Source: Sipunculus nudus (Eukaryota; Annelida; Sipuncula; Golfingiida; Sipunculidae). From it: 64,000 nucleotides of DNA. Location: NCBI GenBank assembly GCA_026874595.1, contig CM049310.1, positions 23,972,058 through 24,036,057 on the forward strand, given 5' to 3'. Positions within the stretch are counted from its first letter, which is position 1; every line of letters starts with the position of its first letter. The notes below the pieces were generated by a model, which was not told the DNA's origin, made no database searches, and worked only from the letters and a program-made list of their open reading frames with translations. A program made the translations under genes and the position numbers. Below, piece by piece: positions 23,826 to 38,355 of the stretch.

Positions 23826-24829
23826 TAAATTACTAAGGTCTTATAGATACGTCTCTTTTGTGCATTCAAAAGAAACACCATATCTTAAATGTGATATGCG
23901 AAAAGCACTTAAGCAGTATTTATAAATGAGTAAGTTGTTATAGGGGCACAGGGCTTGAGATTAAAGAAAGTTCAAGTACTTTGGACATGTGGTATGAAAA
24001 ACCAATAAGTAAATCTTCTGTTGTTGATAGAGTTTCAGGTTTTAATGTATACCGTATGGTTTAAATGACTCAAGGTTCTTCATACTAAAATCCCCTTAAT
24101 CGAATTAAAACAATTACTGGGAGAAAAATGGGTGCTTCCGTAGAAGAAGTACTAATAAGACATACAAAAAGGTAGATAATAAAGTTAGCCGATGAACAAC
24201 ACCTTCATTATAATTGATTTTATAGGTTGTCTTCTAACAGGCGCTTACAATCAGCAATCTGTTTGACCAGTTTCCAAACATGTTTTCATAGCAAGGCCTT
24301 TACTTTGTGCAATGATTGGGACATTGTAATTTTTACATCTAATGACATCATATGTCATGTTTTGCTTAATATACTGGTATACTGGCTTCTATTACTCATT
24401 TATTGTCTTTCTTGTCTTTAAATACGCTGACAACATCTAAGCAATTGTTTTCTATCCTTCATTTGTTTTTTTTTTATCTTACGTAGGCATTAAATTAGGG
24501 GATACTCCAGGTGCAGAGAATATAAGCCTTTGAGTATGGTATTGGGTTGTAGCTGGAGTGGTTACATAGGTTTAAAGTAGAAAATACCAAGGAATAAGAG
24601 TGGGTTTACAGGTTTAGAACAGGGAACAATAAAGGAGTTTGTATGCCGTCCATCATTCAGAGTTATAGTAAGTGCTATAATCTGACCTAGAAATCTGCAC
24701 TTGAAAAAACGTGTTTATGACGATCGTGGCCCAGTACGGGCACTGAGTGAACTTTGTCTGTACTTTGGCAAAACACACGTGTTGCATTGTTATCCCCTCG
24801 CCACGGAATTTCAGGAGGGGATATGGTAC
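23826..24829. other. Gene-free sequence
   Basis: No domain-bearing frame, RNA gene or repeat recognised. Confidence 0.5.
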
Positions 24830-25440
24830 TCTTTCAACTTTCACATATCACTCATCACCCACTCACTTCTTGAAATGCTTGTTGACACACTTTAAGCCAA
24901 ACCTTTTAGCCAAAACCTTTCCTCATTCACATATCGCTCACCCAGCATCAGATAAAGATACCTATCTATTTTGGGGTCAAAGATCTAGTCCACAAGGTCC
25001 ACTTCTTATAAAAAAGCTCGTGGACTCATTTTAAGCCAAACCATTTGACCAAAACCTTTCATCTTTCACATATCGCTCCCCCACTCTCAGTTGATGAAGC
25101 CTGTCGACTTTGAAGTCACGGGGTCAAAGGTCAATGCCACAAAACATACCTCTTTAAAAAGGTTGTGGACGCATTTTAAGCTAAACCGTAAAGGCCAAAC
25201 CGTTAAGTCAAAACCTTTCATCTTTCTCATAATGCTCACCTACCCTCAGATGAAGAACCCTATTGATTTTGGGGTCAAAGGTCTTGGCCAGAGGGCCCAC
25301 TTCTTGAAAAAGCTGATGGAATCATTTTAAGCCAAACCATTTGATCAAAAACTCTCATCTTTCATATATCGCTCACCAACTCCCAGATGATGAAGCCTAT
25401 CGATTGTTAGGCCACAGGGTCTAGGGTCACTAGGGTAAGT
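24830..25440 (+). repeat. Tandem array of ~148-bp units with direct GGTCA repeats
   Basis: Four to five imperfect units share TTTTAAGCCAAACCATTTGA, CCTTTCATCTTTCACATATC and GATGAAGCCTATCGATTTTG. Each has a GGGTCAAAGGTCA-type word at 24,973, 25,121, 25,272 and 25,417, so the period is 145-151 bp. The long open frames across it are by-products of repetition. Confidence 0.8.
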
Positions 25441-25609
25441 GAACTGACCTCGAGATTTTCACACTCTGTAATACACCCAGTCTAATTATCCTCCCGTGCA
25501 AGGGGAACCTCCGCCATGCCGTGCCATTGTTTTAAATGGCTTTGGACTAGGAGAAGGAAGAAAGGTGAATGACAACATGCAGAAAAAAGTAGGCGGCGAG
25601 AGAGACCAG

Positions 25610-25765
25610 CTCGGGTAGCCTTCCGGTATTACGGTAGCCTTCCTCTTTTACGGGTAGCCTTCCGGTATTACGATTATAGCCTTCCTGTATGACGGGTAGC
25701 CTTTGTATATTACGAGTAGCCTTCCTGTATTACCGGTAGCCTTCCTCTATCACTGGCCTTTAAAA
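25610..25765 (+). repeat. ~22-bp minisatellite, about 7 copies
   Basis: The unit is approximately GGTAGCCTTCCTGTATTACG, with substitutions between copies. Confidence 0.85.
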
Positions 25766-25769
25766 AGAT

Positions 25770-27590
25770 AGGAAGAGAGAGAGGGGGCGTGGATTTGTCA
25801 CATACAGTCTTAAGACCCAGGTGGTCCTACGGGAATAGGTGAAGTACTAATTTCTTAAATTACCATTTCTCTTTGACAATAAATTTGCCCCGGACCACAA
25901 TGGCAGTATGATCCTTACAACGCTGTTGCTTAATTGCGTCGCTGTTGTTGTGTCAGACATTCTTCACCATATCATACACTGGTCACAGCAGATTGCTTGG
26001 TGCTCCATCCTCTGACTCCCTATATCCTGACGGCATCCTGTTGGATTACTAATGTTTTCTATGGCCTCCATCCAAGGTTGAACTGGTGATTAGTCAAGCC
26101 TGTCAGAAGTCCAGCCGCGGTAATCTTTCAATATAAGGGAATAGAAAACCCACCAAACGTTATAGCAGGGCAAACACAATGAAATATGCAGGAAATATCA
26201 GGCTAAAACATCCCGTATTCGTTCAGATCATTAGAGTAGAAAATAAAATAAGATAAACATTTAAATGAAAGCTGATGCGTCAACTGGATCAACAACGGAA
26301 CTAATGGTCTGTCACAGCAGCCATTAGTAAGATCACGTGGCATGTCGTCTGCCTGCTCAACATATAAAACATATTAACAAAAAGAAATCCAGGATATATG
26401 AGCTCAGTAATATAAAACTACTCGCACTTCACAGAATCTACATATACAGTGTTCCATCCGCAGTGCCGCTAATGTCCGACGGCCAGAGCGTGACTTATTT
26501 ATCGGGATGTCTCATGCCGCATTCACAGAAGGTGCGATGTCTGACGCGAGCTTCGCTCCGCCAGAAACAAGACATCTGAGACTGCCGTAGCCATATGTTA
26601 AAGGTCCCCCGAGACTGATCACAGGCAGGAAGACTAAAACACATGTATGAACTCAGCGCCAGTAGGAGCCTATATACTTTTGTAAAATACAGTCTTACCG
26701 CATGTCTCTAACTTATTCCACCAAACATTACTCTTCCTTCTGTATAATAAAAATCAGAGTTCCAAAGTCATGTGATCTTCTGTGCCAGAGCTTCTACACA
26801 AAATTGTTTATTTTGTGTGTGCATGTTTGTGTGAGTGTGTTTTTAATTTTTGATGGTTGTGACCGCCATTTCTAACGCGTCTTTTATGGCTTTACCATAA
26901 ATACTCTTACGAAATGTGCCACTGTAAAGCCATCATCTCAGAATTTGCACAGTGCAAGTTCCCAAGGGCAGCCAACGCTGGTTTATTTTCACACTGCGTG
27001 CAGTGTTGCCCTGGAGGGACCCACCGTGCAATTGATAGCTTGACAAAGCCTGCTGTCTCCAGACTCCTGGCGACATGACCACACACATCCCTATTAAGCA
27101 GTGACAAGCCCCATACAACAAAACAATTAATTACCTCTATATTTTATTGTTAGACTCCCAGATTCGAACTCCCAGTGTGCTGGTTCAGTTGTCGGACACG
27201 AAAACATAACAATTCGAAAAGGTACGAGATCGTGTTCATGATTTGGTTTATCTATAAGATAAAGCTTAAAATTGCAAAAAAATATTAGTAATTACCAAGT
27301 AAATTTTACTTTAATACGAGATGCAGTGTTGCCTCAGATTAAGTTAAAGGATTAATATTCGGGAAATGGTAACTCAAGCTCTTGCCTCTTGTAACAGTCT
27401 TTGTCAGAATGACCGACACAATAAAACACACTTTATGACATCAACCAAATCAGACAACATCACATGCCACCTTAACCGTAAGACAAATCACTTACTCAGG
27501 TGTGATGATAAGATAGTCGCCATTCCATTGCGTACATCAAACACTCCATTACCATGTATCATTTATATACAAAATTTCACAGCTTCTTGA
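25770..27590. other. Gene-free sequence
   Basis: No supported gene. A small tRNA-like relic lies near 27,150-27,215; see its own entry. Confidence 0.5.
27150..27215 (-). repeat. Possible tRNA-like relic
   Basis: The minus strand reads GTCCGACAACTGAACCAGC, then ACACTGGGAGTTCGAATCTG. The GAGTTCGAATCTG part resembles a T-arm and B-box, and a CTGGGAGT/CCCAGA pairing is partly possible. There is no full cloverleaf, so at most this is a decayed tRNA-derived fragment. Confidence 0.25.
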
Positions 27591-27594
27591 CAAC

Positions 27595-27925
27595 AGAGCA
27601 CACTACATTTTATAGCGTCATGACAATAAAGCGCTGCATTCCAGTGGCATAACAAAAATAGGACCCATTAACGTCCAAAGTGTCATGACATTAAGTCTCT
27701 ACAATTCAATGAGGTCATGAGAATAAGAAGCTACATTCCAATGGCGCCAAGAAAATTTGACATAAAAAGTTCAATTGCGTCATGAAAACCAACCTCTCAA
27801 TTTCAATGACATCATGAGAATAAGGCGCTACATTCAAAGGGCGTCATAAAAATAGAACATATTTAGACTCTACATTTCATTAAAACTACAAACTAAATTC
27901 AATGTCGTCATATCATAAAAATAAG
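27595..27925 (+). repeat. Degenerate ~38-bp minisatellite
   Basis: Recurrent words CTACATTCnAnTGGCGTCATGA and AATAAGGCGCTACATTC, about eight loosely conserved units, ending in an A-rich run (27,931-27,966). Confidence 0.6.
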
Positions 27926-27969
27926 CGCTAACAAAACAAAACAAAACAAAAAAAAAAAAAAAAAAGAGA

Positions 27970-30900
27970 AGACGCCCATAGCTTCATGACATGAAAATCC
28001 AAGATATAACGGTATCATGACAATGAAGCACAGTGTATTCAACAGCACCATTTCACCATGGCCTAGTACCACGTTCAGTCCGTGAGACCCTGACTCTACG
28101 AGAGACCAATATGGTCCTGTGGGTGTATATGAGGGTGTATAATATGGTCTTAAACACGAAAGTCTATATAAAAAAAAACAAAGAAGCCTGACTGGGTATT
28201 GGGTCAAATTCTACCTCATTCTACCAGCTCTAGGTGTTACACGTATATTGGTGAACAATGTAACTCATATCTTATTGATATAAACGGTAAGATTATATTA
28301 TCCACTAATGAAAATATCATGTTACGATTGTGTACATATGAATAATTCAGCTTGTTCCAGCGTCATTAAATATTTATGGGAAATAATATAGTATACTGAC
28401 GGAGCCGATGTACGGACGCCGACATACAGGAGTATAATTTGTCCCCTGGGGAACACTCGGGGCGCCGTGAATAATGTTTGCCCCTCAGGTACCACCCATC
28501 CATTAGGCTCCGGCCAGATCCCTAGTCAGTCACCGGTACCTAGCGGATCGTCACTCACTCCTTTACCGAACAGGAGTCTATGTCACTTATTTCTGTACTA
28601 GGTATCTGTTACACTTTAAATCATGTTTGCTTTTTATCAAATGTCATTCAATGCCCCCGGAAACGTAATTGTTGTTTTGCTGAGGACTGTGATATAAACG
28701 TATGACAGAAATGTAAGACAGGTTGGCACGAACAGGTTTACATGGCAACCACATTGTCACTAACCTGCAACCATTGTATATCTACTGCAACATTTAAAGG
28801 TGACATATTAAACCTTGAAGTGTGACGGAAATATTGCACTCCAGTGTAGGACAATATGCAGTTATTTTAGTACTGTACAGACGTCATGACAGAGCACACG
28901 AATCCACAGTATAGACCGTGTTTACATATTTAAGGTAAACAGAGCAGAGTAATGATCGGAGAACGCATACTCTTTTTTTTTTCTTTTTTTTTCGGTTCGA
29001 AAACATGCACTACTGAAGTTATAAGTTCTGACAAAGGAGCAGTTCGAGAATAAATATCGTATTATCTTGAGGGAAAAGAGAGCTAGCGAGCTAATGTCCG
29101 GAGTTTTTTTCATTTTCTGTTTTTCATGATCTCTAAATTTAAAATATTGTCACCAAACTTAACACAACAGTTTATGGTCACCACACGTGAATATGGTATG
29201 GTCTCGTCTGTACGAGCCTGTTAATTTCTCCTAGTGTCTCGTGGTCTCTTTTCTATTGGTGTCTCGTGCTCTCTTTTTTTCGAGCCGTCTATTTCTCTGA
29301 CGACGTGGTCTTATTGTATTACCACGGAAACAAAATAAAAATAGAATGGAATGCTTTATCAAATAAAATAGATATAACAAATTCGCTCGCATGTGAAACG
29401 AAACGGAAATTTAAAATTTGCATTTTAAAATAGTTATAAAGAAATAGGCTATAAATCACTGCTGCGGGATGGTACTTGAGACAAAGTCAGTGCAGAGTAA
29501 TTAAGGTCAATGTAGGTGAGTGTCGGTCGAATGATGTCACACGTAAGAGAAGGGCCACACTAATATTAGAAACAATTTTCAGGGTTTTGTTTGCTAGGGA
29601 AGTGACTGATGCAGTAATCCAGCTTCAACAACTGAATCAACAGCAGCACCTGCCGGGATGGATGGGGCCACAGATAATTTGATGTCGTTGATTGGTGGAC
29701 TAGGATTTCATCAACAGGATTTTGATGCACAGCAGACCCAAACCAGACACCGTTAACGTAATGGAAAGCTGACATCACCTAAATATAGCTCTAAACGCGA
29801 CACAGTCCTCGAATTATTTGGCTTCTTTACGGGATGCCGTGAACAACTCGGTGTATTTTTGCACAGTTACGTTGATTAGTTTTCCCGGCACAGGGCCAGG
29901 GCCTAGGTCTCCTCAGTATCACAGAAACTGTCTGCAAACACTAATGTACAATAAAACATGCTAGAACCAGAACGTAATTAAAAGTTCACACCGGGGGTGT
30001 AGACTCTGCTACTCAGTGTGGTGATAGCACTGATCTTGTCACATGACTCTCAATACCTTGACCTTTGACCTTTTGGACAGACGCCATGGCGATGCCGTAA
30101 TCAGAGGAGTGAGTCGGGTCAGCTGTTCTCCGTAACCTGTGGCTGGGATAGCCTCTATAAAAGGTACGTTATGTGTGGTAATCCTAGTGTTATATCATAA
30201 TTCTTCCAAATGTACATCTACAATTCCTTTTTGTACCTTTTAAATGGTTTTGGATGCAACGAAATCACACATTAGGAAAAAACCGAGGAACAAGCGACAA
30301 AATTCTTTGAGTAAGGTCTATCTTACGAAACGTAATATCAAGAAAACTGGAATGCACAATTCTCAGAATTTGAATTTAATTCTATTTTATGAGACGAATT
30401 ATATTGATAATATGGTGAGCAACGAAGAGGTCACGTGACAGACAGACTGAACTGAAAATGTGAACTTACTACAGGACGGGGACATCATACACCACCGGCC
30501 GACTGACGAGGCCCACATAGACCTGGCTGTTAGCGTAATTTTATTGTCTGTGTTCTTTTAAATGTGCTGACTTTGTATAACAGACCGATTCGCAGAGGCG
30601 GCTTCTCCAAGTGACAGAGGGCCATGCATGCCATATATGAGAGGAACATTCTATAAAACAGCTTAAGTGTCTGGGCAGCCAGTCCGCGGGGACATAACGG
30701 TTAACGTAAAACAGGTCTCTTGGAGCGGCCCAAACATACTAGAACAGGTTCTAACATCGGCAGGTAATGCATACACGAGTTAAGGACAATATCCCAAATA
30801 AGGGGACGGATATCCTCCATGCAAGAAGTGTAGAGGTGACATTGATGTACAGAAAATTTTAAAATTTGAGCTAAATTAAATAAAGAATAATATGTTCAAA

Positions 30901-33900
30901 ATTATCCGTTGCGTAGAGAAAATGAAATATCTGAATCAAAGTGAATGTTTATTGTTTATCATTTGCAACAATAGCAGTATACATCTATATTTGCACTTTA
31001 TTTTACTTTCAGAATTTTCAGGATAAAGGGAGCAATATAAATTTAAAATGTTTATGCAGATTTCCACGCTCATTTAATATAAAAGTCTGTAAACGCCTGG
31101 ACAGTGATCACTTTGTACACTATCACTGAAATCTCCTTAATCATGTTCAGAAATGGCGGTGTCAAATGCACACTTTAAAATCAAATATTCAGTTTTCATC
31201 TTCATCACTTTATACTAAAATCAAAATGAAAACAACAACAGTTGTTGTTTGTTCCCCGATTATCATAGGAAAGCTGCAGGAAAGGTTTTGAATACCACTG
31301 GCAAAATCTAGAGAAGCCTCTTAAAAGTACTGATGAGTGTAAAATTAGTAACAAACAGGTCATCAGTGTTCAAATTATACCTGGCCCCTTCATGATATGT
31401 ATCAATGGTGTGAGTATGCTGAGGGATGCTTCCAGTTCCCTTCGACTTAACGTGCTAACATTATTCTCTCATGATGGCCTCTGTGACGTCAAGGTCATCT
31501 TATTTTCGAACTGGACCCAGGCCCGTCTTTTTGAGATGCATCAGTGGTGCAATTGTGAATCTAATTATTTTTTTAGTTATTATGCTAACTCCTTATTTTG
31601 GACAAAAGAACAGACTGATAGCCGGACGAACGCTCACCAGTTGTACCTACCCCCCCCCCCCTCCCCGCCCGACGACGCCTTCGGTGCGGGTAGAGGACAA
31701 AAGACAAAAAAAAAATAGGGATGAAAAAGGATGAAAAGCAAGGTCTATAATTATCTGTGTATGGTATGGTCGATTCACACAAATACGGCATTTTTTAAAT
31801 CATGAGTTTTTACTGATATGTTTTTAACGTCCATGATGTTTATCCAGCAATATTCAATAAAAGATAACGGACATTTACCTGATATGTTAAGAGTGGTGTT
31901 CAGTTGAAACCGGAAAGAGTTTTGTCGATTTTTTTCGATTATCAAAGGTCATATCAATTTATTTTGTAAACGATTTATTAAATCTCCATCATCGCCTTGA
32001 ATTGCCTTGCTAAGTGCAATCAGTGAAGAAAATGAATATATATTGTCAGATTTTATGTAGAGGCTATGACAGATACCGTGACAGAACCCATAAAGGCCTT
32101 CCCGCTTTATAAACAAAGATTTTCTGTCAGAAACATGAAACTTAACGGAACATGAATGTTTCATTGATCGTCATTTATTGTCAGGAAAACGACGATTACA
32201 TAACCCTCTCGGTCCTCTGCAAAACGAAGCACATTAGACTATAACAGTAAAACATAAAAATGTACATTATTTAACAATATAGGTTTGAGCAAAGACTTTA
32301 TCGGTCCATTATTGTTGGTAAATGTTTTCTGTTAAAGTGCTGCTGTGAACACGATATTTACGATAGTTATTTTTTCAATGAATAGACGAGTCAAAATACA
32401 GTTTATTCTAGTATAGCCGTGGTCTTTAACAATTTCCCCGGAAGTGTTAAATTGATTTACAACCATCATATTTGTCAGAGGCAAGAACGTTTAATTGGTG
32501 TGAGCTGTCAGGGTCATTATCTGTAAATGATAGCGCTTATTTCTCTGTCAGGTCAGTTGTTAACTGTCAAACAAGTACCAAGAGGAGATATTATGTTTTC
32601 CTAAATGTGTTGCATATACAAGACTTCCAGTAGTTGAAAGCTGGTCATTAAGTTGGGTGTTTATCTTTTGTTCTAACCTTTGACAAGGCCAATTTTAAAT
32701 TAGCATCTCATCATGAGCCCTCAGAATCTCACATTTTCACACCGAAAAACATCCTAAATTGACCAAATGCTAGTGCATGTTAACGTGTGATTTCATTACA
32801 TGTGTAATTATAATTCCTCTTGTGGAGGTTTTTATGTTTTACTTTTGTTGATTCGTTGCTAGGTTGGTATTTAAATTTACTTCATTCGCCTGGTCAAACC
32901 TTTACTTATAAAATGTGAACGGACTTGGATGAAATGTTGTTGAGGGTTAGGCTAACACCGATTAAATAGTCACTTAATTTGTTCATGTAATGTTGGTCAT
33001 CATAATATTTTAAAAGGATTTAAATGTTTTATTTTCCATTTTGAAACACTGCGGAAGGGTTCACTGGTATAAATGGCTGTCTTTGTTCTAATGGAACAGA
33101 GCTCACTTGTTATCTAGCCAAGGAGTTGGTGAATCATGACCCACAAGTCTCTATGTGGCATGCACCAAAGTTTGATTAAGATACTGGAGAAGGTAGATAT
33201 GTAGTCTTACGATAACTTTCCAGTTTAAACTTGGGATTTTAATCTTTTTTATGTTCAACATTTCATGATAAAGGGTTGCAAGTGCTTTTCCTTCCAGCTG
33301 TAAGATCCCAACTTCTTTATTGCCTTGGTGGGCACGGCATCTGGAAGCTGATGACATGCAAATCTAACGACCTCCTAACCCCCGCGAGGGAAATTACTCA
33401 AACAGTTTGCAACATGAGATTGTATTTTCTGGCAGAAACATGGTTCTTTTAAGTGCACTGTAGGGATTATCAGTACCCAAGGCAGCCTCCCAGCAGACAT
33501 ACAGAAATCGACAGCAGAAGTAACTGATATCATTGAATTAATAAACTCTCGTAAGACCAAACTCATATGGGGGCCGGGCAGATTGGTGTGGCATGCAGCA
33601 ATTTATCAGACAGAAAGTATTTCTTGCGCTTTGTTAGGTGTGTATAATTATATATAACGTACAGACGAAGTGCATCATGGGAAGATGTGTCCTTGCCACC
33701 TCCGTCGCTTTGCCCTTGTTCCTCTTGTTTTTATTAGATCACTGTTGCTTTTGACAAACGTGTTTCATGATACACAGATCACTTTGGTTTAATGAAGTAA
33801 TTATTCAAATAAAAACCATATGTTTTATGCTACCTTATAACTGTGTTTATGGACACTGTAAATGTTATCATAAAATGACTGGTCGTACGTCGTGAACAGT

Positions 33901-36900
33901 CAACCGTTAATGACAGTTATATAAAAAGAAGTTGTGACATTCAGAAAAATTTTAAGGAAACAGTGTGATAAAATATCATATGCTGTGTTAATTAAAACCG
34001 GCAGCGACGACAGGATGGAAAGACGTTTGATCCAATAAAAAAGGAGAAAACTACGTGAGAATGCCAGTACGAGGCTGCCGGGCATTCTTCCTTAAATCAA
34101 GCTAGTGAAGTAGCGGCGAAACCATCATTCACAATTCCGTCGACGGACCTAGACTTACTGACCTATCATGCCAATAAGAGATCTGTGGAGTCACTATATT
34201 GCTCTTTGCGAAGACTGACGGGACAGTCTGTGGCGGTGCAGCATGGCATTCCCCGTTCCCTGGAAACTCGTGCATGTAATTTGAACTATCAACGGTTCTC
34301 TGGGTATTCTTAAGGCTGGCTGTATGGTCTTGGTACGCTCCCTGTGGTACGATCACTGCTGATCCCAGAATACTTCAGGGACTGATGCAGAAACAAACAC
34401 TCACAAGCTGCTAGTTTAAACTGATACGCCGCTTCTTCCGACGGAAGTCCAACAAACAAGAACGGGCGCCGGCCCAGAGGTTATGCCTGAAGGTAGTTCC
34501 TTGTAATCATTTTTCTCCTCAGTCATTTTGTTTCTATAGAAATAATCTGTATGTTATTTGACATTTTACAAAATAACAACACAATGGTTGGTCAGTATTT
34601 TAATACAGGGGTTTTAATACAGGTTTCCTTGATTTTTCTATTCACTGTAATGGCGGAGATTAGACGATGAAACTTAATAATGATACTGTCATCCATTAGT
34701 GATTGAATATATTTGTATGTTTTCAAATTTACCGTCTCACTTTTTAATATTAAATACATACAGAATGTGGTAGGTAAACGCGAAGATGTGGATCAACAAT
34801 GATTTGATTATTTTGCGGGAATTTATTCTCTGTGTGAGTGCGTGATTTCGTCAGAAGAGTAGATACATTTGTTCCAATAATGTTAATAAATAATCTAATT
34901 ATCATATTTTACTTTTTAAAAAGGGAAGAATTATTAGAAACAGTTCCAATGTTTAATATGGAAAAACACATTGAAAATGAAAAAAATACAATAAAGGATA
35001 AGAAAATAGTCGATACTTTTTTATGATGATAACCCCATAACAAAACAACATTTACACTCTAATCACATTGTATACTCGGACAGATCCAGAAGATTTTACT
35101 TTTAAAAACTGTATGGTATAAATATTTCGTTTGTGTCTCATATGCATATCATATTTACGGCATTTTTCCATACAATCTTTAAATATTGAAGCGGGAAATA
35201 ATTGACATCGAGCGCTAACGACACCTGTTTATAAAAAAGACAATATATTGGTAATATAAGACCTTCATATATTGTTTTTTTGGGTTTGCCTAAGGTGATC
35301 AATTATCTTATTTTCAAATGGGGAGATTAATCTTCAAAACTCATCTGCTAAAACAAAACCAAGTATCTGCCAAGTGTCTGCCTTAATAGCTTGACTACCG
35401 CACCAGGTCAGCCTATAATGACAATAAAAACAGTAAATGAGTCATGTTAAAAGATTGACCAAAAACATGTATCATGAACAGAAACTTTCAAATAACAGGT
35501 TAAATTTATAGCGTATTTGGACAGTGCCAATGTATATAATTTTTTACTTTATTATAAACTCGACTCCTATATTCAACTGGAAGAACATTGAATTTGGAAA
35601 AATTTTCATCATTTGTGTTCTTGGTCAGGTCCCCTTTAAGCACATAAACAAATCGCTATAACACAATTTAAGGTTCAACCAACGGCTTGAGAATATTTTT
35701 GTCTAAAATTTACGAAATTGAGAATAATATGAGAATAATTGATGTAAAGACGAAGGAAAACGCTGATGTATCACCAGAATTAGAACACTCAACACCGTGC
35801 GATACTGAGGCGGACTTAACAGATGTAAACACCTATTTTCTTGAATGATGAGGAGGTTAAATGCCAAAAATATGTGAATTAACTCTTTTGAATTGGTTCG
35901 GGCCCATATACTCTGATAGTTACAGAAGCGTACATAGTATATCAGCCAATTTCCACCAAATACAGACCTGCATTGATTTTTGCAAATGGGGTGTTAGAAT
36001 TCTGGAAACACATTATATATTTTACAATAAGCCATTACGTTTTGATCCTTTCTTTTATTGTACATGGTCATATATACCGCATACATTTAGTAAAGTAAAG
36101 CCACTTTGGAAGCAACCTGTAGGTAAGTTAATACGCTTCTTTATATGTATATAAATCAAATTTTTTTTTCTTTTCTTTTCTTTAGAAAGGCGAGTGCACG
36201 AAAACTAATGATTTACAGGAAATACTTGCAGATACATTGTTACTACTACGGTACACATATCTCAGTTTAAGAGTTGGACATAATTTAGCCCACGACCATT
36301 AATAAGTGGGCATTCCAACATGATAAACCTTAATAGCAGTGAGAGCTGGGAAAAAAAAGTATAATGTGAAGAAAACGTAAAGTAATTATTGTGCAGACAG
36401 CAAGAGGTGGTTCTTTGTCTGGTGAGTGATAACAGAAATGTATTGTTTGCCATTTTATCCTTTTTACGCCTCTTTCATATGCTAAATTGGACTAATAAAT
36501 TATTTATATATGAAACGTAAATGAAGTTAATGTCTTTTAATAAGAATATTCCAAAATTATGCCCAAATCATGGAATATCTGATGTTCATGTTATAATCGA
36601 TAAGTTTAATATTATCTTATGAAACAAAGGACACTTAAATTTATACCGAAATGCTATATTGAAAGAGCCACTCCGTATTTTATCATAAATATGTGCCACC
36701 CTGCAGTTGTGGTCACATATGTGAAAGTGATTATGAGTACTATGTATGTATTTTTGCAAGTAAGGTACATCTCGTTCCCCAAGGTCAACTCGTTCAGATC
36801 GTTCTGCACGGAACAGCGAAATCAAGCTCGTGAACGAACTCATATAATAAAGGTAATGAACACCTCTTCGTCATTATAATGGAGGTGTTGCATCGGTTGA

Positions 36901-37505
36901 CTATTATTATTTATATATTACCACTTGAGGGGCGAACATGGCTGTCGTTGACGGCTGTTGATACTTACTGGGAGGCCTTTGTGAGTGTTAACAGATTAAA
37001 GTTTAACACCTGTGAGCTATCACAAAATACCACAGGCCTTGTTGAAAGGCCATTTAATTATCATATTAAATGAGACTGCTGGATAACATGAAACGGGGGC
37101 TCTTTGAACCAGCTCGAACCATTCATGGGATAAAATCCAGCCTTCAGGCCGCGCGTGTGAAATAACTCTCATCTTTCTCAGCTCTCATGCCCATCATATT
37201 GTATAGCTGTTAACGACAGACCTGCATGGGACTGATCCAGGAGGGGTGGTGATTATGGTGGTTACTCCCCCGTTACAAACCTTGCAAATATTTGTGTTCG
37301 GTTTTCTGTGTGTACATGTTGAGTTTATTTTGTAAAGACATTAAAATATTTCAGTATTTTTCTACACAGATCAATAGATTAAAATTGATTTCAATCGAGA
37401 TTAACAATTATTGTATTTATGAAAGTGTGCCGGCACGGAGCACTTTATGTACTTATATTTATATTTATCGTGATTTCAATCGCCTGTTAATAAATTAATA
37501 TATTT
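27970..37505. other. Gene-free sequence
   Basis: Nine and a half kilobases with no supported gene, RNA or transposon terminus. Noted inside: GC-richer patch 28,390-28,560; poly-pyrimidine 28,970-28,993; duplicated TGTCTCGTGnTCTCTTTT at about 29,235-29,280; a perfect TGACCTTTGACCT at 30,059-30,071; C-tract 31,650-31,672. Open frames of 60-108 codons lack domain motifs. Confidence 0.5.
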
Positions 37506-37788
37506 TGTTACAGGTGCTCTTTTTATTATGTGACACGGGCGTAACTCCTGTTGTGGCACTCGTGTCTGGCCGCGTATTACATTCTATGTTTAATCCGTAC
37601 TGATTGAACTCTCGTCATGTTTAGCCTTGGGTTTTCACGCATGACCGAGGTCACATGATGAGCCTGGTATGTGGAAATACACAGCGCTGTTTTTCTAGAG
37701 AAATCCTGAAGCGCGTGCTTACTGCGTTGTGCAAGATCTTATAGACTGTTCGAAGAGTCGAAAATTCCCGGCTTGAGGTGTGAAGGTT

Positions 37789-37794
37789 TATAAA
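37789..37794 (+). promoter_or_regulatory. TATA box of 5' LTR
   Basis: TTTATAAAGGGGCTGTG. The sister LTRs have TATATAAAG at the same place, so this copy has lost one T-A step. Confidence 0.6.
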
Positions 37795-37817
37795 GGGGCT
37801 GTGTTTTAGAACGGGAG

Positions 37818-37820
<3 letters not shown>

Positions 37821-37859
<39 letters not shown>

Positions 37860-37860
37860 A
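37821..37860 (+). repeat. (AG)n microsatellite within 5' LTR
   Basis: About 20 AG units; the 3' LTR has only about five at the equivalent point. Confidence 0.95.
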
Positions 37861-38355
37861 GAGAAGATTTTCCAGCGGACGCAAGAGCGTGTGTGAGTTC
37901 CTAGGACCTTATCCGACGAATGCGGCAATTATAGATTTTCAGAGACTTTCTCCTGGATTTTATTCATTTGGACTTCAGTTTACTTTCTGGGTTGTTGCAA
38001 GAATTTTACACTAGACTGTCATTCTCCAAGAGTTTACATTTAAAGGACTTATCGTTGTGATGGTGTTGGTACCAGGTACTGTGCACATTATTTTCTGTGT
38101 GATTGTATTGACTTGTTGCTATACCGCTGTTTTACTGTATAATTGTATTGATTTAGTGTATTGTATTGTTAGGGTTGTTTTAAGAATAAGTTATAGTTAT
38201 TTGTTAACAAAAAAAAAAACTTACTTCTTTATTCTTTCCCCTAGACATTTCACGCTGCCTAGTGTTACAGAATCTGATTTGTTTTTTATCTCCATTATAA
38301 AACTTGTGTTCATCACGCATACCTGATCCGTTTATATTAGGTTCCGTAACATAAA

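Larger units (their letters stand above)
37506..38351 (+). repeat. 5' LTR of the Gmr1-like element (846 bp)
   Basis: It starts TGTTACAGGTGCTC and ends GGTTCCGTAACA. It carries a TATA-like TATAAA (37,789-37,794), a 40-bp (AG)n tract (37,821-37,860) absent from its sister LTR, and the conserved CATTTCACGCTGCCTAGTGT near the 3' end. Confidence 0.95.
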
